From NCBI GenBank assembly GCA_958298945.1, contig OY282609.1, forward strand, positions 13,188,326-13,252,325: a stretch of DNA of 64,000 nt, read 5' to 3'. The stretch is from Atherix ibis (Eukaryota; Arthropoda; Insecta; Diptera; Athericidae). A program made the translations under genes and the position numbers. How positions within the stretch are numbered: position 1 is the stretch's first letter; every line of letters begins with the position of its first letter. The notes beneath the pieces were generated by a model, which did not search any database, had not been told where the DNA came from, and was given only the letters and a program-made list of their open reading frames with translations. Positions 43,021-54,592 of the stretch are shown in pieces.

Positions 43021-43198
43021 TAATATTATTTTTTCTCAAGAGAGAAAGCAATATAATCGGCAACATAAAATTATTGGTAAATGGCAGAATATTCAAACTA
43101 TAATCCATAATTTATCTGGTAAGAAAGCTTCTGGTTGTGATTTTATTCTAGACAACATTTTAAAATAAATCTCCAAAAAAATTTTTTTCTCCCTAATA

Positions 43199-44458
43199 CG
43201 AGGGTCGTTCAATAAATCCTTAGAAAAAGATGAAAAAAAATGTTCTATTTTTTTTTTCAACATAATCTTTTTTTAGCTCTATACACTTTTCCAACCGTTT
43301 TTCCAAAATTTTTATCCCGTCCAAAAAATAGGATTTCGGAAGTTCTGCAAAATACTCATCCGTTTGAGCAATGACGTCCTCGTTGGAAGTAAACCGTCGT
43401 CCGCCAAGCCATTTCTTCAGACTGGGGAAAAGAAAGTAGTCACTCGGGGCCAAATCTGGTGAATAAGCGGGATGCTGCAACAATTCCATTCTCAATTCCA
43501 CAATTTTGGTCATGGAAAACACGCGCATTTTCCTGATGCAAGAGGATTTTTTTCTTCTTCAGATGGGGGCGTTTCTCTTTGATTTCCTCGCTCAACCGTT
43601 GCAATAACGACGCGTAATACGTTCCTGTTATTGTTTTTCCTTTTTCCAAGTAGTCGATAAAAATGATGCCCTGCGAATCCCAAAAGACCGTGGCCATCAC
43701 CTTGCCGGCCGATGGCACAGTTTTTGCCTTCTTCGGAGCCCGTTCACCCTTGAAAATCCACTGTGATGACTGTCTCTTCGTTTCTGGAGTGTAGTAGTGT
43801 ATCCAGGTTTCGTCCACAGTGACATATCGACGAAGGAATTTGGCAATATTGCGATGAAAGAGTGCCAACATAGCCTCAGAGTCCACTACACGATTCAGTC
43901 TCCTCTGAGAGCAAACGCGGCACCCATCTTGCCGAAATTTTTTTCACAGACAATTTTTCATGGAAAATTGAAGCGACTGTACCTTGTGATATACTCGTGG
44001 CCTCAACTAATTCGCGCACTTTAATTCGCCGATCGTTCAAAATCAGATCGTGGATTTTGTCGATGATTTCAGGAGTAGACACCTCAACTGGGCGTCCTGA
44101 ACGATGTTCATCTTTTGTGGATGAACGGCCATGTTTAAATTCATTCACCCAATTGTAAACCATCGCAAACACAGGTGCAGATGTGCCATGAACTGCATCC
44201 AACTCGGCTTTGATTTCCTTCGGGCTTAAGCCTTTCAAATGGAGATGTTTGATGACGGCCCTAATATCGCTTTTTTCCATTGTTATGCACAAATAAATGT
44301 CGTTAACTTTAATCGACGATAGAAATTGACCTACGCTATGGATCGATCTGAAATTTTAACGGCTTTCCTGTCAATAATGCTACTTACAAAAAAAATCTGT
44401 TACCGACACTACGAGCGCAATTTCTTGGATTTTCGAAGGACTTATTGAACAACTCTCG
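43199..44458 (-). mobile_element. Mariner family F, copy F2
   Basis: Inverted termini are CGAGGGTCGTTCAATAAATC on the left and, reverse-complemented, CGAGAGTTGTTCAATAAGTC on the right. TA flanks lie at 43197-43198 and 44459-44460. Length is 1260 bp. It is the opposite orientation to F1, and the two lie about 9 kb apart. Confidence 0.93.
43220..44280 (-). pseudogene. Mariner family F transposase, broken copy
   Basis: MEKSDIRAVIKHLHLKGL starts at 44280, and the N-terminal domain is open to RLLSEETESCS. There a small deletion (near 43900; F1 reads ENKRNRVVD) shifts the frame. The next stretch from 43886 holds the first catalytic site VDETWIHYY. The second catalytic motif is LLHQENARV, with glutamate in place of aspartate, followed at once by a deletion of about 14 bp and a frameshift. 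The third site, YSPDLAPSDYFLF, is in another frame (from 43528). The normal TAA after DYVEK has been lost to an A-run expansion, and the frame runs on to 43220. Confidence 0.92.
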
Positions 44459-44460
44459 TA

Positions 44461-46984
44461 TTTTTAACAGTATTTTTATAACAGCCTATTTTCCTTCTCG
44501 ATGGAAGTTTTCCTTCATAAAGATGACCTATTTTTGCTCTCAAAAAATATACTCATTAGTCAAATTAATATTCAAAAATTCTGAAATTAATTATAATTAA
44601 ATTCAACAAAAAAAAACTACGGAAAACAAAATGGCGTTAACGTGTCTAAATATATCTGGTATAATAAAGTATTTTCTAAATAAAACTTTCTCAGAAGTGT
44701 AAAATAAAACTTTCCTAAAAATGTCATCTGAAATAATCCCAAGTGTGCTTTGGAAATGTGATTATCAAATTTATTTCAAGAATAGACAAAAGAAAAGCTT
44801 TTTGGAATTTTAATTTGTTGAAAGAAAAATAAAATCATACCATGTGGGTAACAAATGTTGATTCGGTTAATAGATGGAAATATGTTTCACATTTTTTTGG
44901 TGGTGTACTTGTCACATTAATGCTAATCAATATTGTTCTAATAATAAGATCAACATCACTTGGACAGGGACCAAAGATTAAATTCGAAGCTGACCTAAAT
45001 TCAACTTGCATACGTAACTATCACCCAAAATCAATTAATTTTCATTTAATCCAAAATATTTAAATATATATTTTTAATTTTAGGTATTTGCAGTTTTATT
45101 ATGGAATTTGAAAATAATTTATCTTCAAATAAAATTTATCCAAATATCAATTCGGATGATTTCATGAACGTTTAGTAAGAATTTTATAAAAAATATATAA
45201 TTTTAAATTGTCTTTTCTATAGAATAAAAATAATAAATTTATAATTTATGTTTTTTCTGAGTTTGAAAAAAAATTTGTTTACATTTTAAATAATTTTTTT
45301 TTTGTAAGCTCCTTTTTAAATAATTTTTTTTTATAATATTACTTTTGAAGAGAATAAAAAAAAACAATTTTTAGAAAAATAACTTTAAGTTTTTCTGATG
45401 TACCCTAATTTTATACCACCAGCAAAATTCATCAATTTTGATTTATGAGCCTAGAGTAAAAAGTAAACAATTTTTTTTATTTAACAAAACTACACAAACA
45501 ATTTTAATGAATTTAGAAATCGTTAAAAATTATTCTTATTCCAATATTTCGTAAAAAATTTACATTAATCGCTTAAGTTTCATTTATAATATTTTATTAT
45601 GAATTTTTTTTATTTGGCAACATAAACAGTTCTAAATCCTTTTCTTATTCTATTAGATCGAAAGTTGTGAATATAACAAAAAAAAAATTCAATTATAATA
45701 TTGTGGAAAATAGAAAAATAGAAATTATTTGCGGTATGGTATATCTCGGAAAAATACAAACTGGAACGTGCCTGAACTCAATTGCTTCAGAAAAATACAT
45801 ACTATAACTTATATTGTTTTCCTGTGCGAAAAAAAACCAAAAATAAAACAAATTTCAATTGAACAGGCGGTAAAGAAGACAATAGTATAACGCCCTCTGT
45901 ATTCACCAAAAGAAAAAAGGATTTCTTAGTGAACATCTTAAAGAAAAGCGCTCACATTTCAGCATGCCTAACGCGTCCCTCAACAATTGATATCCACAGA
46001 CAAAACATTAAAATGAGAAAAATCTGGCTGTATTCCAGACAAAAACCAAACCAGCAATACCAACAAACACAACAAAAAAAAAATATCACTAAATAAAGGC
46101 ACAACGCCGCAAAAAACAAATCGAACAAATTTATTGCTGTAGAACGTTTCCTGAATTACTATAAAACATTTGTAGCAACACCCCGTCACCGATTTGTACA
46201 TTTCTGCACGCAAGGATAGCCCATATTAAGTATTTTACCCGCTAAATGGGATTTATACGTTTCCGTGCTTTTTGTTCATTCTTCGTTTGTTCCTTTTTTC
46301 CAAACGCTTTATCCCACAATATGCGCCCAGCTACCCTTTCGATTTTGCCAAATTGTTTGTTTTCCTTTAATATCGACTTGAAGCGTCTACTTATACAAAC
46401 AACAACAAATTATTAAAATTCTACCAATTTTAATATGATTTTTAACACTTTTTATCAGAGCTTTTGAATACATAAAAAAACTACAACAAAAAACAAATCA
46501 ATTGCAATAAAAGAAAATACCATTTAATAAATATATAAAAAAGGATATATATTTTTATAGCGTTAATTTTATACAATTCATACAGTATTGTTTATTTTAA
46601 AAGTGTTCAGTAGAAAGAATAACTAAACGGAAATGTTCTTAATACAAACCTTCGATACAGTGAGGCAAAAAAGGTTTATTATAAAATAAGGATAGATGTA
46701 GTGGTAGGAGTCTTTCAAGGACATATACATATATATACCAAATAATGGATTTATGTATGAATATTTTCTTTATAGAATTTAGCAAATTTAATTCAATTTA
46801 TAATATAATTATTGCACTCGATAGAAAAATGTCAAGAGCAATCATATTCAAGCTTTTATCAAACTGATAAATGAGAATTGATTAACTTAGATAAGATCAC
46901 CTTCTTGCTTCTTTTAAAAAAAAATGTATATTCCTATAATGCGAAAATGTAATTTAAACAAAAGCAATTAGGACCCAAAATTTA
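44461..46984. other. AT-rich spacer, no gene recognised
   Basis: An open frame at 44842-45063 (73 residues) contains one hydrophobic segment, VSHFFGGVLVTLMLINIVLI, that could span a membrane. It has no known homologue that I recognise and no splice context I can defend. The remainder is A/T-rich. Confidence 0.5.
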
Positions 46985-47429
46985 TTATATTTCAAAGGTT
47001 AACCGCATTTCGGTTTAGGAAGGCAAGGATTGTCATCAATCCATGCGAGAAGATGCTTCACGAGGTGCTTTCATCTTATCCTTACCAAGTTATTTCACCT
47101 CCGACTCCCACATACTGGCCGATTCTAGATCAAAATTCCCTGAATAGTACATAATCTTATAACCTCCTAGATCTTACCTTCGATCATAGTCTAGTTCTAC
47201 TAATCCTAGATTCCCAACTTACTCTCAAAGCCAACGTTTCGAGACTCATTATGCGGTGCATAATTTTACATTTTTTATCGTCACATAAAGTTAAAAATAC
47301 AGAGCCTTCACTAAACCAGACAAATAGCCATTAATAATTAGGCGACTAATTATAGAAAAATTCAAACAAGAATGCTCATTGGCAACAGACAAGAATGATC
47401 AACGACAAAAAAAATGAACAAAAGAACTA

Positions 47430-48695
47430 CGAGGGTCATTCAACAAGCACTTAGCCTCACCGCCCGATGGAACTGCTGTCACAAAAGCAATTTACAATCG
47501 TGCAGTACATTCTTTTAGTAGCCTACTGTCAAAGTTTCAGTCGATTTCCTTCATTAGATTTGTTTTGACAACCTTTGAAAGCGAGTGTGTCGGTCGGTTG
47601 CACAAAAATGGAAAAAGAACAATATCGTTCGGTGATTAGACTCTTGTTTTTGGAAGGGAAAACGCGCAGCGAAATCAAAGATCGCTTGGATGCTGTGTAT
47701 GGTGACTCTTCTCCTTCGATGGCGACCGTCAAGAATTGGTTCAACGAGTTTGTTCGTGGCCGCACGTCGGTTTTTGATGAGCCATGAGGAGGAAAACGTT
47801 AAAAAAGTCCACGATCTCATATTGGCAGACCGTCGATTGAAGGTTCACGAGATAGCTGAGACTGTGGGCATCGCAGTAGGAATGGTGCACTATATTCTAC
47901 CCGAAGAACTGGGCATGAGAAAGCTGTCGGTGCAATGGGTGCTGCGTTTGCTCACACCGGAAAACAAGCGCAACCGTGAGACCACATCGGCGACGTGTTT
48001 GGCGCTGTTTCAGCGCAATCCAGCAGAGTTTTTGCGTCGTTTCGTGACCGTCGACGAAACATGGATTCACTGGTACACACCAGAGACCAAGGAACAGTCG
48101 AAACTGTGGACATCACCCGACGAACGTGCTTCGAAGAAGGCGAACACTGTTCGATCGGCCGGAAAGGTGATGGCCACCGTTTTCTGGGATTCACAAGCTG
48201 TGATCAACATCGATTACCTCGAGAAGGGTAAAACAATCACGGGGCGCTACTATGCTGACTTATTGGGCCGATTTGACGTCGAATTGAAGAAAAAACGGCC
48301 CCACTTTGCGAAGAAAAAAGTGCTGTTCCACCACGACAACGCGCCGGCTCACACCTCCGTCGTCGCCATGGCCAAATTGGTCGAATTACGCTACGAACTG
48401 CTGCCCCATCCACCGTACTCTCCAGATTTGGCCCCCTGTGACTACTTTTTGTTTCCAAACCTGAAAAAATCACTCGCCGGGAATAGATTTGGGTCGAATG
48501 AGGAGATCATCGTCGCCACGGAGGCCTATTTTACTTCCCTCGAGAAAATGTATTTTTTGGACGGGTTAAAAAAGTTAGAGCATCGTTGGGCCAAGTGTAT
48601 CGAGCTTGAAGGAAATTATGTGGGAAAATAAATTGCCACCTTTCCAAAATTCTCGTTTTTCTTTTGTAGGCTAAGTACTTGTTGAATGACCTTCG
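47430..48695 (+). mobile_element. Mariner family A, copy A3, nested in LINE relic L2
   Basis: The left terminus CGAGGGTCATTCAACAAGCA follows TA at 47428-47429. The right terminus, reverse-complemented, begins CGAAGGTCATTCAACAAGTA. The right target dinucleotide is now TC. At 1266 bp the copy is complete. It sits between the endonuclease and reverse-transcriptase parts of LINE relic L2. Confidence 0.93.
47608..48631 (+). pseudogene. Mariner family A transposase with one frameshifting deletion
   Basis: MEKEQYRSVIRLLFLEGK starts at 47608. The frame is open to RTSVFDEP and then hits TGA, because about 26 bases (codons for RPDAPKTAAT in A2) are missing near 47785. The rest is open in another frame to 48631, with all three catalytic aspartates: VDETWIHWY, LFHHDNAPAH and YSPDLAPCDYFLF, spaced 34 residues between the last two. 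The C-terminus is GNYVGK where A2 has GDYVEK. Apart from that deletion the gene looks sound. A long shadow frame entering from upstream (47690) is not the native start. Confidence 0.92.
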
Positions 48696-49529
48696 TCATA
48701 TATAATGAAAAAACTTCAAAAACTACATTTCATCATTAACGAAAAATAGAACTATATAGACTGCTACAAGACAAATATTATCTTTAAAAAAAAAACGCAC
48801 CCTTCACGACACGACGTGACCTGGGCCAAAATGGACAAACATAATGCAGACGCATTTGCTGAACATATTCCACAAATATTTACTCCAAATTAACATATCT
48901 TAGACAGGACTCATTATACCAAAATCGAGATACTCGTAGAACTATCCATTCCCTTACCTATGAGTCATTACGAAGTTGCCAATTTAATCAAAGTCCTTCC
49001 CAAAAATAAAGCTCCCAACTATTAGGGACTTCGTATTTCTAATACACTCCAAAAACTTCCTAAAAGAGCAATGGTCTTCCTTGGTACACTATATAATTCC
49101 ATCCTTCGAACAACATATTCCCCAATCCTGTGAAAATTTGCCATTATAAAAATGATCCTCTAACCCAATAAACTCCTCCTTTCTACAGACCAATAAATTC
49201 CCTTCCAATTTTCTCAAAAATCTTTGAAAAAGTAGTCCTCCACCGCTTACATCCCCTATTTGGATCCTCAAAATTATTCCCAATCATCAATTCGGTTTCG
49301 GCTCCAAACCTTCCACTACCCAGCAGTGTCATCAAGTCGTCCCAGTGTGTTTCTTGATATAAGTCAAGCTTTTGATAGAGCTTTGCACCCGGGATTAATG
49401 GATTTTCAGAGCCTGATATACTGCAATTTTTGCTTATTGACGCATTGTTTGTTAGAATCTTTTATATACTATAAAATGACAAATTTCAATCCCAATAAAC
49501 GTCAATTTTAAATAGTATATATGTTTGAC

Positions 49530-51650
49530 AGCTGTCAAATTATAGGACTGTACTATTTTGTGCCCGCTAAAAACTTACTTTTCAGTACAAATTTTACTTA
49601 AAATAATTTAAATAAAAAACTAAAACTTCAAATTTAAATTTAAATAAATCACTTTAAACAATTTAAACTGCCTACAAAAAAATATCGTACAGTTTTGATG
49701 AAATCACCTTTTTAAATATTACAGATCAATCTAAAAAATTATAGATTCCCCAAAAGAAACATAAAAATTTCAAATCATTTAATATTACTTCCATATTTCT
49801 AGTACAAAGGAAAAGATTCATTTAAAGTGCATCTGAATTTTCACAGACACCAAAAAAGGGGTAGGATATTTTTCTGTTGTTCTTATTTTCCTTATTCCTC
49901 TTCAATCTATAAAAAGTAACCATTTTTTATAGTTTTCCTTACTAGCATATGTTCAATTTGGAAGTTTCGTGGCATACATTCTCAATGATGGGAAAAAAGG
50001 AAAATATGTGGATATGATATTTGCGGTAAAATGTGGAAAAGCTAAGAAAACCAAAGCGACTTTTCCTTTTTTTCTTTTGAAAGAAAAGCAATTGCAACTA
50101 AAAATTTACTCAAGAAAGTGCTTCCGCCGTAAGCAAATGAGGGCGAAACACTGAGAACGCACCCCACATTGCAAATCACCCAAAAATAGGGAAGAAAAAA
50201 AAATTGGAAAAAATCTTTTTAAAAAATCACCCTCAATGCAGAGAGAATACCATATTCTTCGATATATATAAAAATGAGATTTGTGCGCCGCTCCTTATAG
50301 ATATAAGTTTGTGTATAAGTGCAGGATATAACAGGAAAAAAGGAGTAAACATAAGAAATGGATTTTTTTTTTTGTTGAAATTTCTCGGTTTACTTTTCTG
50401 TTTTTTTCTTTGTTATACGGTGTAGAGTCGTCTGTGCCTTTTTCCCATCGTGAATCCTTTTTCGGTAAGCTTTCAATTGTTTTTGCCTCAATTTCACAAT
50501 TTTCAACCATTCGTCCTTTTTCTTTCTACTATATTTGTAAGTGTAGTTGTATTTTATTTTTTTCTTTTTACTTTTTTGACATTATTTTTATTTGTTGTTG
50601 TTTTTTTTTTGCATTATTTTGATTTTGTCGTATTTGAATGCAAAATAAGTTTGAAGAAAATAAATTCGATTTCCGCAATATGAACGTTTCGTTCTATTTA
50701 CCGTAGCAATTCTCAGGAGAGATTGTTCGATTGGTCGTATAGAAGGATGTTATATACGTGTTTAAAGGATCCTATGTTACCATCGAGTGCCTTAGAACAA
50801 TATGCCATTAGATGATGCAAATAGAAAAAAAACCCAAAATCTACAACAACTTTTCAAGAAATACGAGTACACAAATATCCTTTCCCCCTACATATACATA
50901 CAATACCACACGAATATTTATCTTTTTTTCCATAAATATGGCAAAATTTACTATAGTCTGCTTTGATTCGGTTTTACCAATAAACAAACAAAAAAACAAG
51001 CCATGAAACTATATATAATCGTATAATATATGAAAGTATTACCATCAAATTTGTATCCTTTAGTAAAATTGTATCCTTTAAAATCTTTTCGTACATTCCA
51101 ACGCTTTTATATCGTGCAAATTCTTTGAATCTTTCATTTGCATACCCGCCTGTTTAGTAGGGGTAGGGTAAGGAGTGATGCCACAGAAAACAGAAGATTC
51201 ACCTGATTCACCTGAAGTTTTTTAGTCAAAGATATAAATCGACAAAAACTTTTGACAGTTTTTCAAACTTTTCTTTTTGAATTTTTTCAAGAGCGTCAAA
51301 TTGAATCGTTTCAATGCATTTTATTGCAATTCCATTTCCGATGTTTTCGATCATTTCCTGTAGTTTATTTCACAAAATTCACGATGATATTCTATAATAA
51401 AAATACGTTCTGATATCGAAATGATGTTATTTCCCATGAAAACGAAATGTATCCGATATGCATACATCCTTTATGATTGCATAAACGCATCTTCTTTGTT
51501 TCATTCTCTATCAAACATGAAATGATGATAAGTCAAAACATTTTCCATTTATTCTTTATTTAATTATTTTTGATATTTATCATTACTTCTATTGAAAGAA
51601 TTTGTTTTTGTAAATACTAAACACAAATTAAAGTTTCTAATTTTAAGGAT
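49530..51650. other. AT-rich spacer, no gene recognised
   Basis: Long T-rich tracts around 50340-50640 produce hydrophobic-looking frames on the plus strand that are composition artefacts. No gene supported. Confidence 0.6.
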
Positions 51651-51654
51651 GTTC

Positions 51655-52770
51655 TATAATATAATTTTTCATCCGTTCTTATAACTTTCTCCCATCTTTC
51701 TATCAACTAATTAATACCATTAGTGTAAAATTCCGTGGATTTTGATGCGAAAAATGTAATAAGGGATGTTTTTACCTGCTCTAATGTATCAAATTTTTTA
51801 TCATTTAAAAATGTTTGCAGTGATCGGAATAAATGAAAATCGAAAGAAGGAAGATCTGGAGAATACGGTGGATGCTTCATTTAGCTTGAATTGGGTCATC
51901 ATAGCCACATGTAGTCGCGCGTTGTCGTGATGAAATACTACCCGTTTTCTGTTTACCAATTCTGGTCTATCCTTTTGAAGGGCGATGTTCAATTTGGATA
52001 ATTACTGACAATATCGTTCTGCTGTAATTGTCTGATTGCATTCCAAGAGTTCAAAATACACAATACCCTTACAATCCCACCAAACACAAAGCATAACTTT
52101 TTTTTGATGGATTTCAGCTTTCGAAGTTGTTAATGGGGCTTGTCCAGGTATAGCCCAAAGTCTTTTTCTTGTCACGTTGTTGTACACGACCCATTTCTCA
52201 TCTCCCGTTACCAAACGATGCAAAAAAGGTTCATGTTTTTATCTCGCACTCAAAGCAACGCACGTTGAAACACGATCCAATAAATTGCCAGCCGACAATT
52301 GATGAGGTTATCCAAACGTCATACCGCGAAACCACCCCCATACGCTTCAAATGTCTTAATACGGTTCTTTGGTTGACTCCCATCATCGACGCGATCTCCC
52401 TGGTGGTTAGACGTGGATTGGTGTCAATTATGACGTTTGACTTGTCGTCATCAGACTTCAATGGCCGCCCGGTACGTGATTTATCAATTAGTGAAAAATC
52501 CCCAGATAGGAATTTTGTAAACCATCTTCGTATACACTTCGCAAATGTTTTTGGTTGCCACACTCACGGTATTGTCTTTACAGAATTCATAAACTGAAAC
52601 AATAACGTAAATGCACTTTATCGACCGACATTTTGAAAAAATACAAGGGCTCTTCACTGTACTCTGGCCAGGCCAAAATTAAATAGAATTTTTTCTATTC
52701 ATCATTTCTGAAGAAAAACTTTTTTTACCTACGATCATTAAAAACGGTCATAACTTTTGCACCAACCCAA
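51655..52770 (-). mobile_element. Mariner family I (cecropia-like) relic
   Basis: The right end, reverse-complemented, reads TTGGGTTGGTGCAAAAGTTA, a terminus typical of cecropia-group mariners, followed on the plus strand by TA (52771-52772). The left terminus is too decayed to read, and the limit near 51655 is set by the end of the coding similarity. The gene is on the minus strand. Confidence 0.8.
51660..52631 (-). pseudogene. Mariner family I transposase, multiply broken
   Basis: A start MSVDKVHLRYCFSL (52631) is followed by stops. The helix-turn-helix half is open from 52563, with IRRWFTKFLSGDFSLIDKS, RTGRPLKSDDD and REIASMMGVNQRTVLRHLKR. Another frame holds VTGDEKWVVYNNVTRKR (first catalytic site) and KKVMLCVWWDCKGIVYFELL. 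A third holds FHHDNARLHVA (second site). The third site is readable as HPPYSPDLPSFDFHLF after a small deletion near 51890. The tail FFASKSTEFYTNGIN ends near 51690. All three aspartates are still there but spread over several frames. Confidence 0.88.
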
Positions 52771-52772
52771 TA

Positions 52773-54590
52773 TGAAAATTCTTTATTAATTTTTGATAAA
52801 AATAATTTCTTAATATCAATTTTTATATAAACTAATCAAATGAGAAATATTTTTTAAAAAAATCAGTTTTAAAAATAACCAAAAATCAATTTCAAATATT
52901 AAAAATCAATCTTTGCTCTTTTATATGATACGAAATTATTCAATTAAAATTGCAAACTTTTTTTTTAATCGAACAGATAATATGAGAGTAATTAAAGAAT
53001 TTTGTTGCCAAAATTAAAATGATTTTTTTTTTTTCAAAATATAATAAAAAAAAAAATAAAAAGGAAGAAATGCTGGTTTTAATTTTACGAAAAAAAATAT
53101 TTTATTTTCATTTAATAGTGAGTGCTATTATAGCAAACAGAATGGATATAAACCTAGAATCCTTTTCCAATTTTCGATTATCGACTGAATCATCGATGAT
53201 TCGAAGATAATGACTCGGAAAAATTATACAGAAAATGAGCAGCAGACGGTCGGTCGAACAATCATACAAAAAGCTCTAATTAACTTTTAATGATGGCGAA
53301 ATACCGGCTTATAACCAAAAGCGGTCAATCATAAATAAAATTCAGAAAGAACAAAAAATTACCAAACCCCCGAGACCAAAAGCCCATCCCTATTGGCCGG
53401 AATATAGTCCATATATAACATAACCATTCCGTCATATGGCTAAGGTTTGTTTTTCACTCCCAACCTAATTTCCTATTCAAGGATACACGACTGTGTATTC
53501 TTCAACAAAATGTACTTCCTATTATGATGATGATGTATTTCAATTAGTATATTTATATTTTTTTTTTCCAGTTCACCTGTAATTAATGTTCTCATTAAAT
53601 TCCAATGTTAGTGACATTTGAACATTTTTCATATTGTGAATATTAAGCTTAAACAAAAGCTTTCAACTTACGACCATATCTATTCTAACTAATTATCATT
53701 TTTAGAAAGAACATTCTTAATTATTATTATTGATATTATTAAAAGAAACAAAAATGAACAAAAAATCCCAATTAATTCATAAATACTCGATTCTTATTTG
53801 AAAATTGTTCATCATATCAAAATTATTTTTCTTTATATTCTTTTTCTAAATTGAAAATTATTTTTTTTGTAGAAATAAATAAAAATCTTTTTAAAAATAC
53901 CTTATTTGAATTTTTCAAGAATTTTTTTTTTTATCTAATTAAAAATATTTTCCATTTATTTATAGAATAAATTTTGATCGAAAATGAAAATTTCAATATA
54001 AAAATTACATTGTGCGCGTAACGTGAAAATCAAATTAATTTTCAATATCGTTCAATTTGTTTAATATTGCTTTTAAAAATATATAATCGTACATGAAAGC
54101 AATCAATTAAAATTACTCATAAAAAACGGACACTCACCATTTATTCTATACCATGTATAATTTTGTATTTTTAAACATAAAATCAATTTAATATAAATTA
54201 TTATTTTCGATATTAAATTTATATTTATAAAAAATTGGTATTTGTATGTAAGTGATAATTTTTTTTTTCTTCAATATAACACTAATTATTGAATATCTTC
54301 AACATTCATAGAATACTTTGTAATGGACGGAAAGGTTTTAAAATTTGGATAAAATTAAAATTTGCATGAACGTGAAATTCCGTAGGAGTACGGCCAATGA
54401 TGAAATGTTTTATGTTCTTTTTAAGTTTAATAATCTTTGTTTACAATTTCAAAATTTTTTTTCGTTCTATTCTACATAGGCTTATTTAAAAAAAAACATT
54501 TTGAATATTATAATTTAAAAAATTAACAGGATTATTAACATCTTTTTCTTTTATAAAAAAAAAACCGCGTAAAAAATCAACAGCACAACA
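52773..54590. other. AT-rich spacer, no gene recognised
   Basis: Very A/T-rich. Only 53205-53480 is more balanced. No coding or RNA gene found. Confidence 0.6.
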
Positions 54591-54592
54591 TA

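Larger units (their letters stand above)
41455..43190 (-). pseudogene. Jockey-like LINE relic L3, split by mariner H
   Basis: Left of mariner H, reading on the minus strand from 41724, the sequence gives SIFLDISHGL (reverse-transcriptase motif A, normally FLDVSQAFD). Stops follow, then KDDIPQGIILDPILYNIYAI (motif B, normally GVPQGSVLGPILYNIY). Right of H the minus strand ends LEKK-stop-YY immediately before the duplicated TA. Joining the two sides across H gives a continuous motif A lead-in. The YADD box and 3' part are not found. Only the reverse-transcriptase core is recognisable, and the outer limits are approximate. Confidence 0.7.
46985..49520 (+). pseudogene. Jockey-like LINE relic L2, split by mariner A3
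   Basis: Upstream of mariner A3 the sequence PPTPTYWPILDQN (near 47099) and NLLDLTFDHSLVLLILDSQL (about 47165-47225) matches the end of an apurinic endonuclease domain; the TFDH is the usual SSDH box. Downstream of A3, VTWAKMDKHNADAFAEHI and PQIFTPN (about 48820-48890) precede the reverse transcriptase. PFYRPINSLPIFSKIFEK and a HQFGFGSKPSTTQQ-type stretch follow, then VFLDISQAFDRALHPGL (49350-49400), which is motif A. Frames change at least four times and stops are frequent. The order endonuclease, linker, reverse transcriptase is that of jockey-group elements. Confidence 0.75.

Noticed and set aside
44842..45063. 73-codon frame with one possible membrane segment
   Set aside because: A single small frame without homology, splice sites or neighbours. 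It may be chance.
47690..47800. Upstream start for the long family A frame of copy A3
   Set aside because: The frame enters from a shadow reading of the N-terminal region. The native start is 47608 in another frame before the deletion.
50204..50683. Several overlapping phenylalanine-rich plus-strand frames
   Set aside because: Direct consequence of long T tracts. No protein family.
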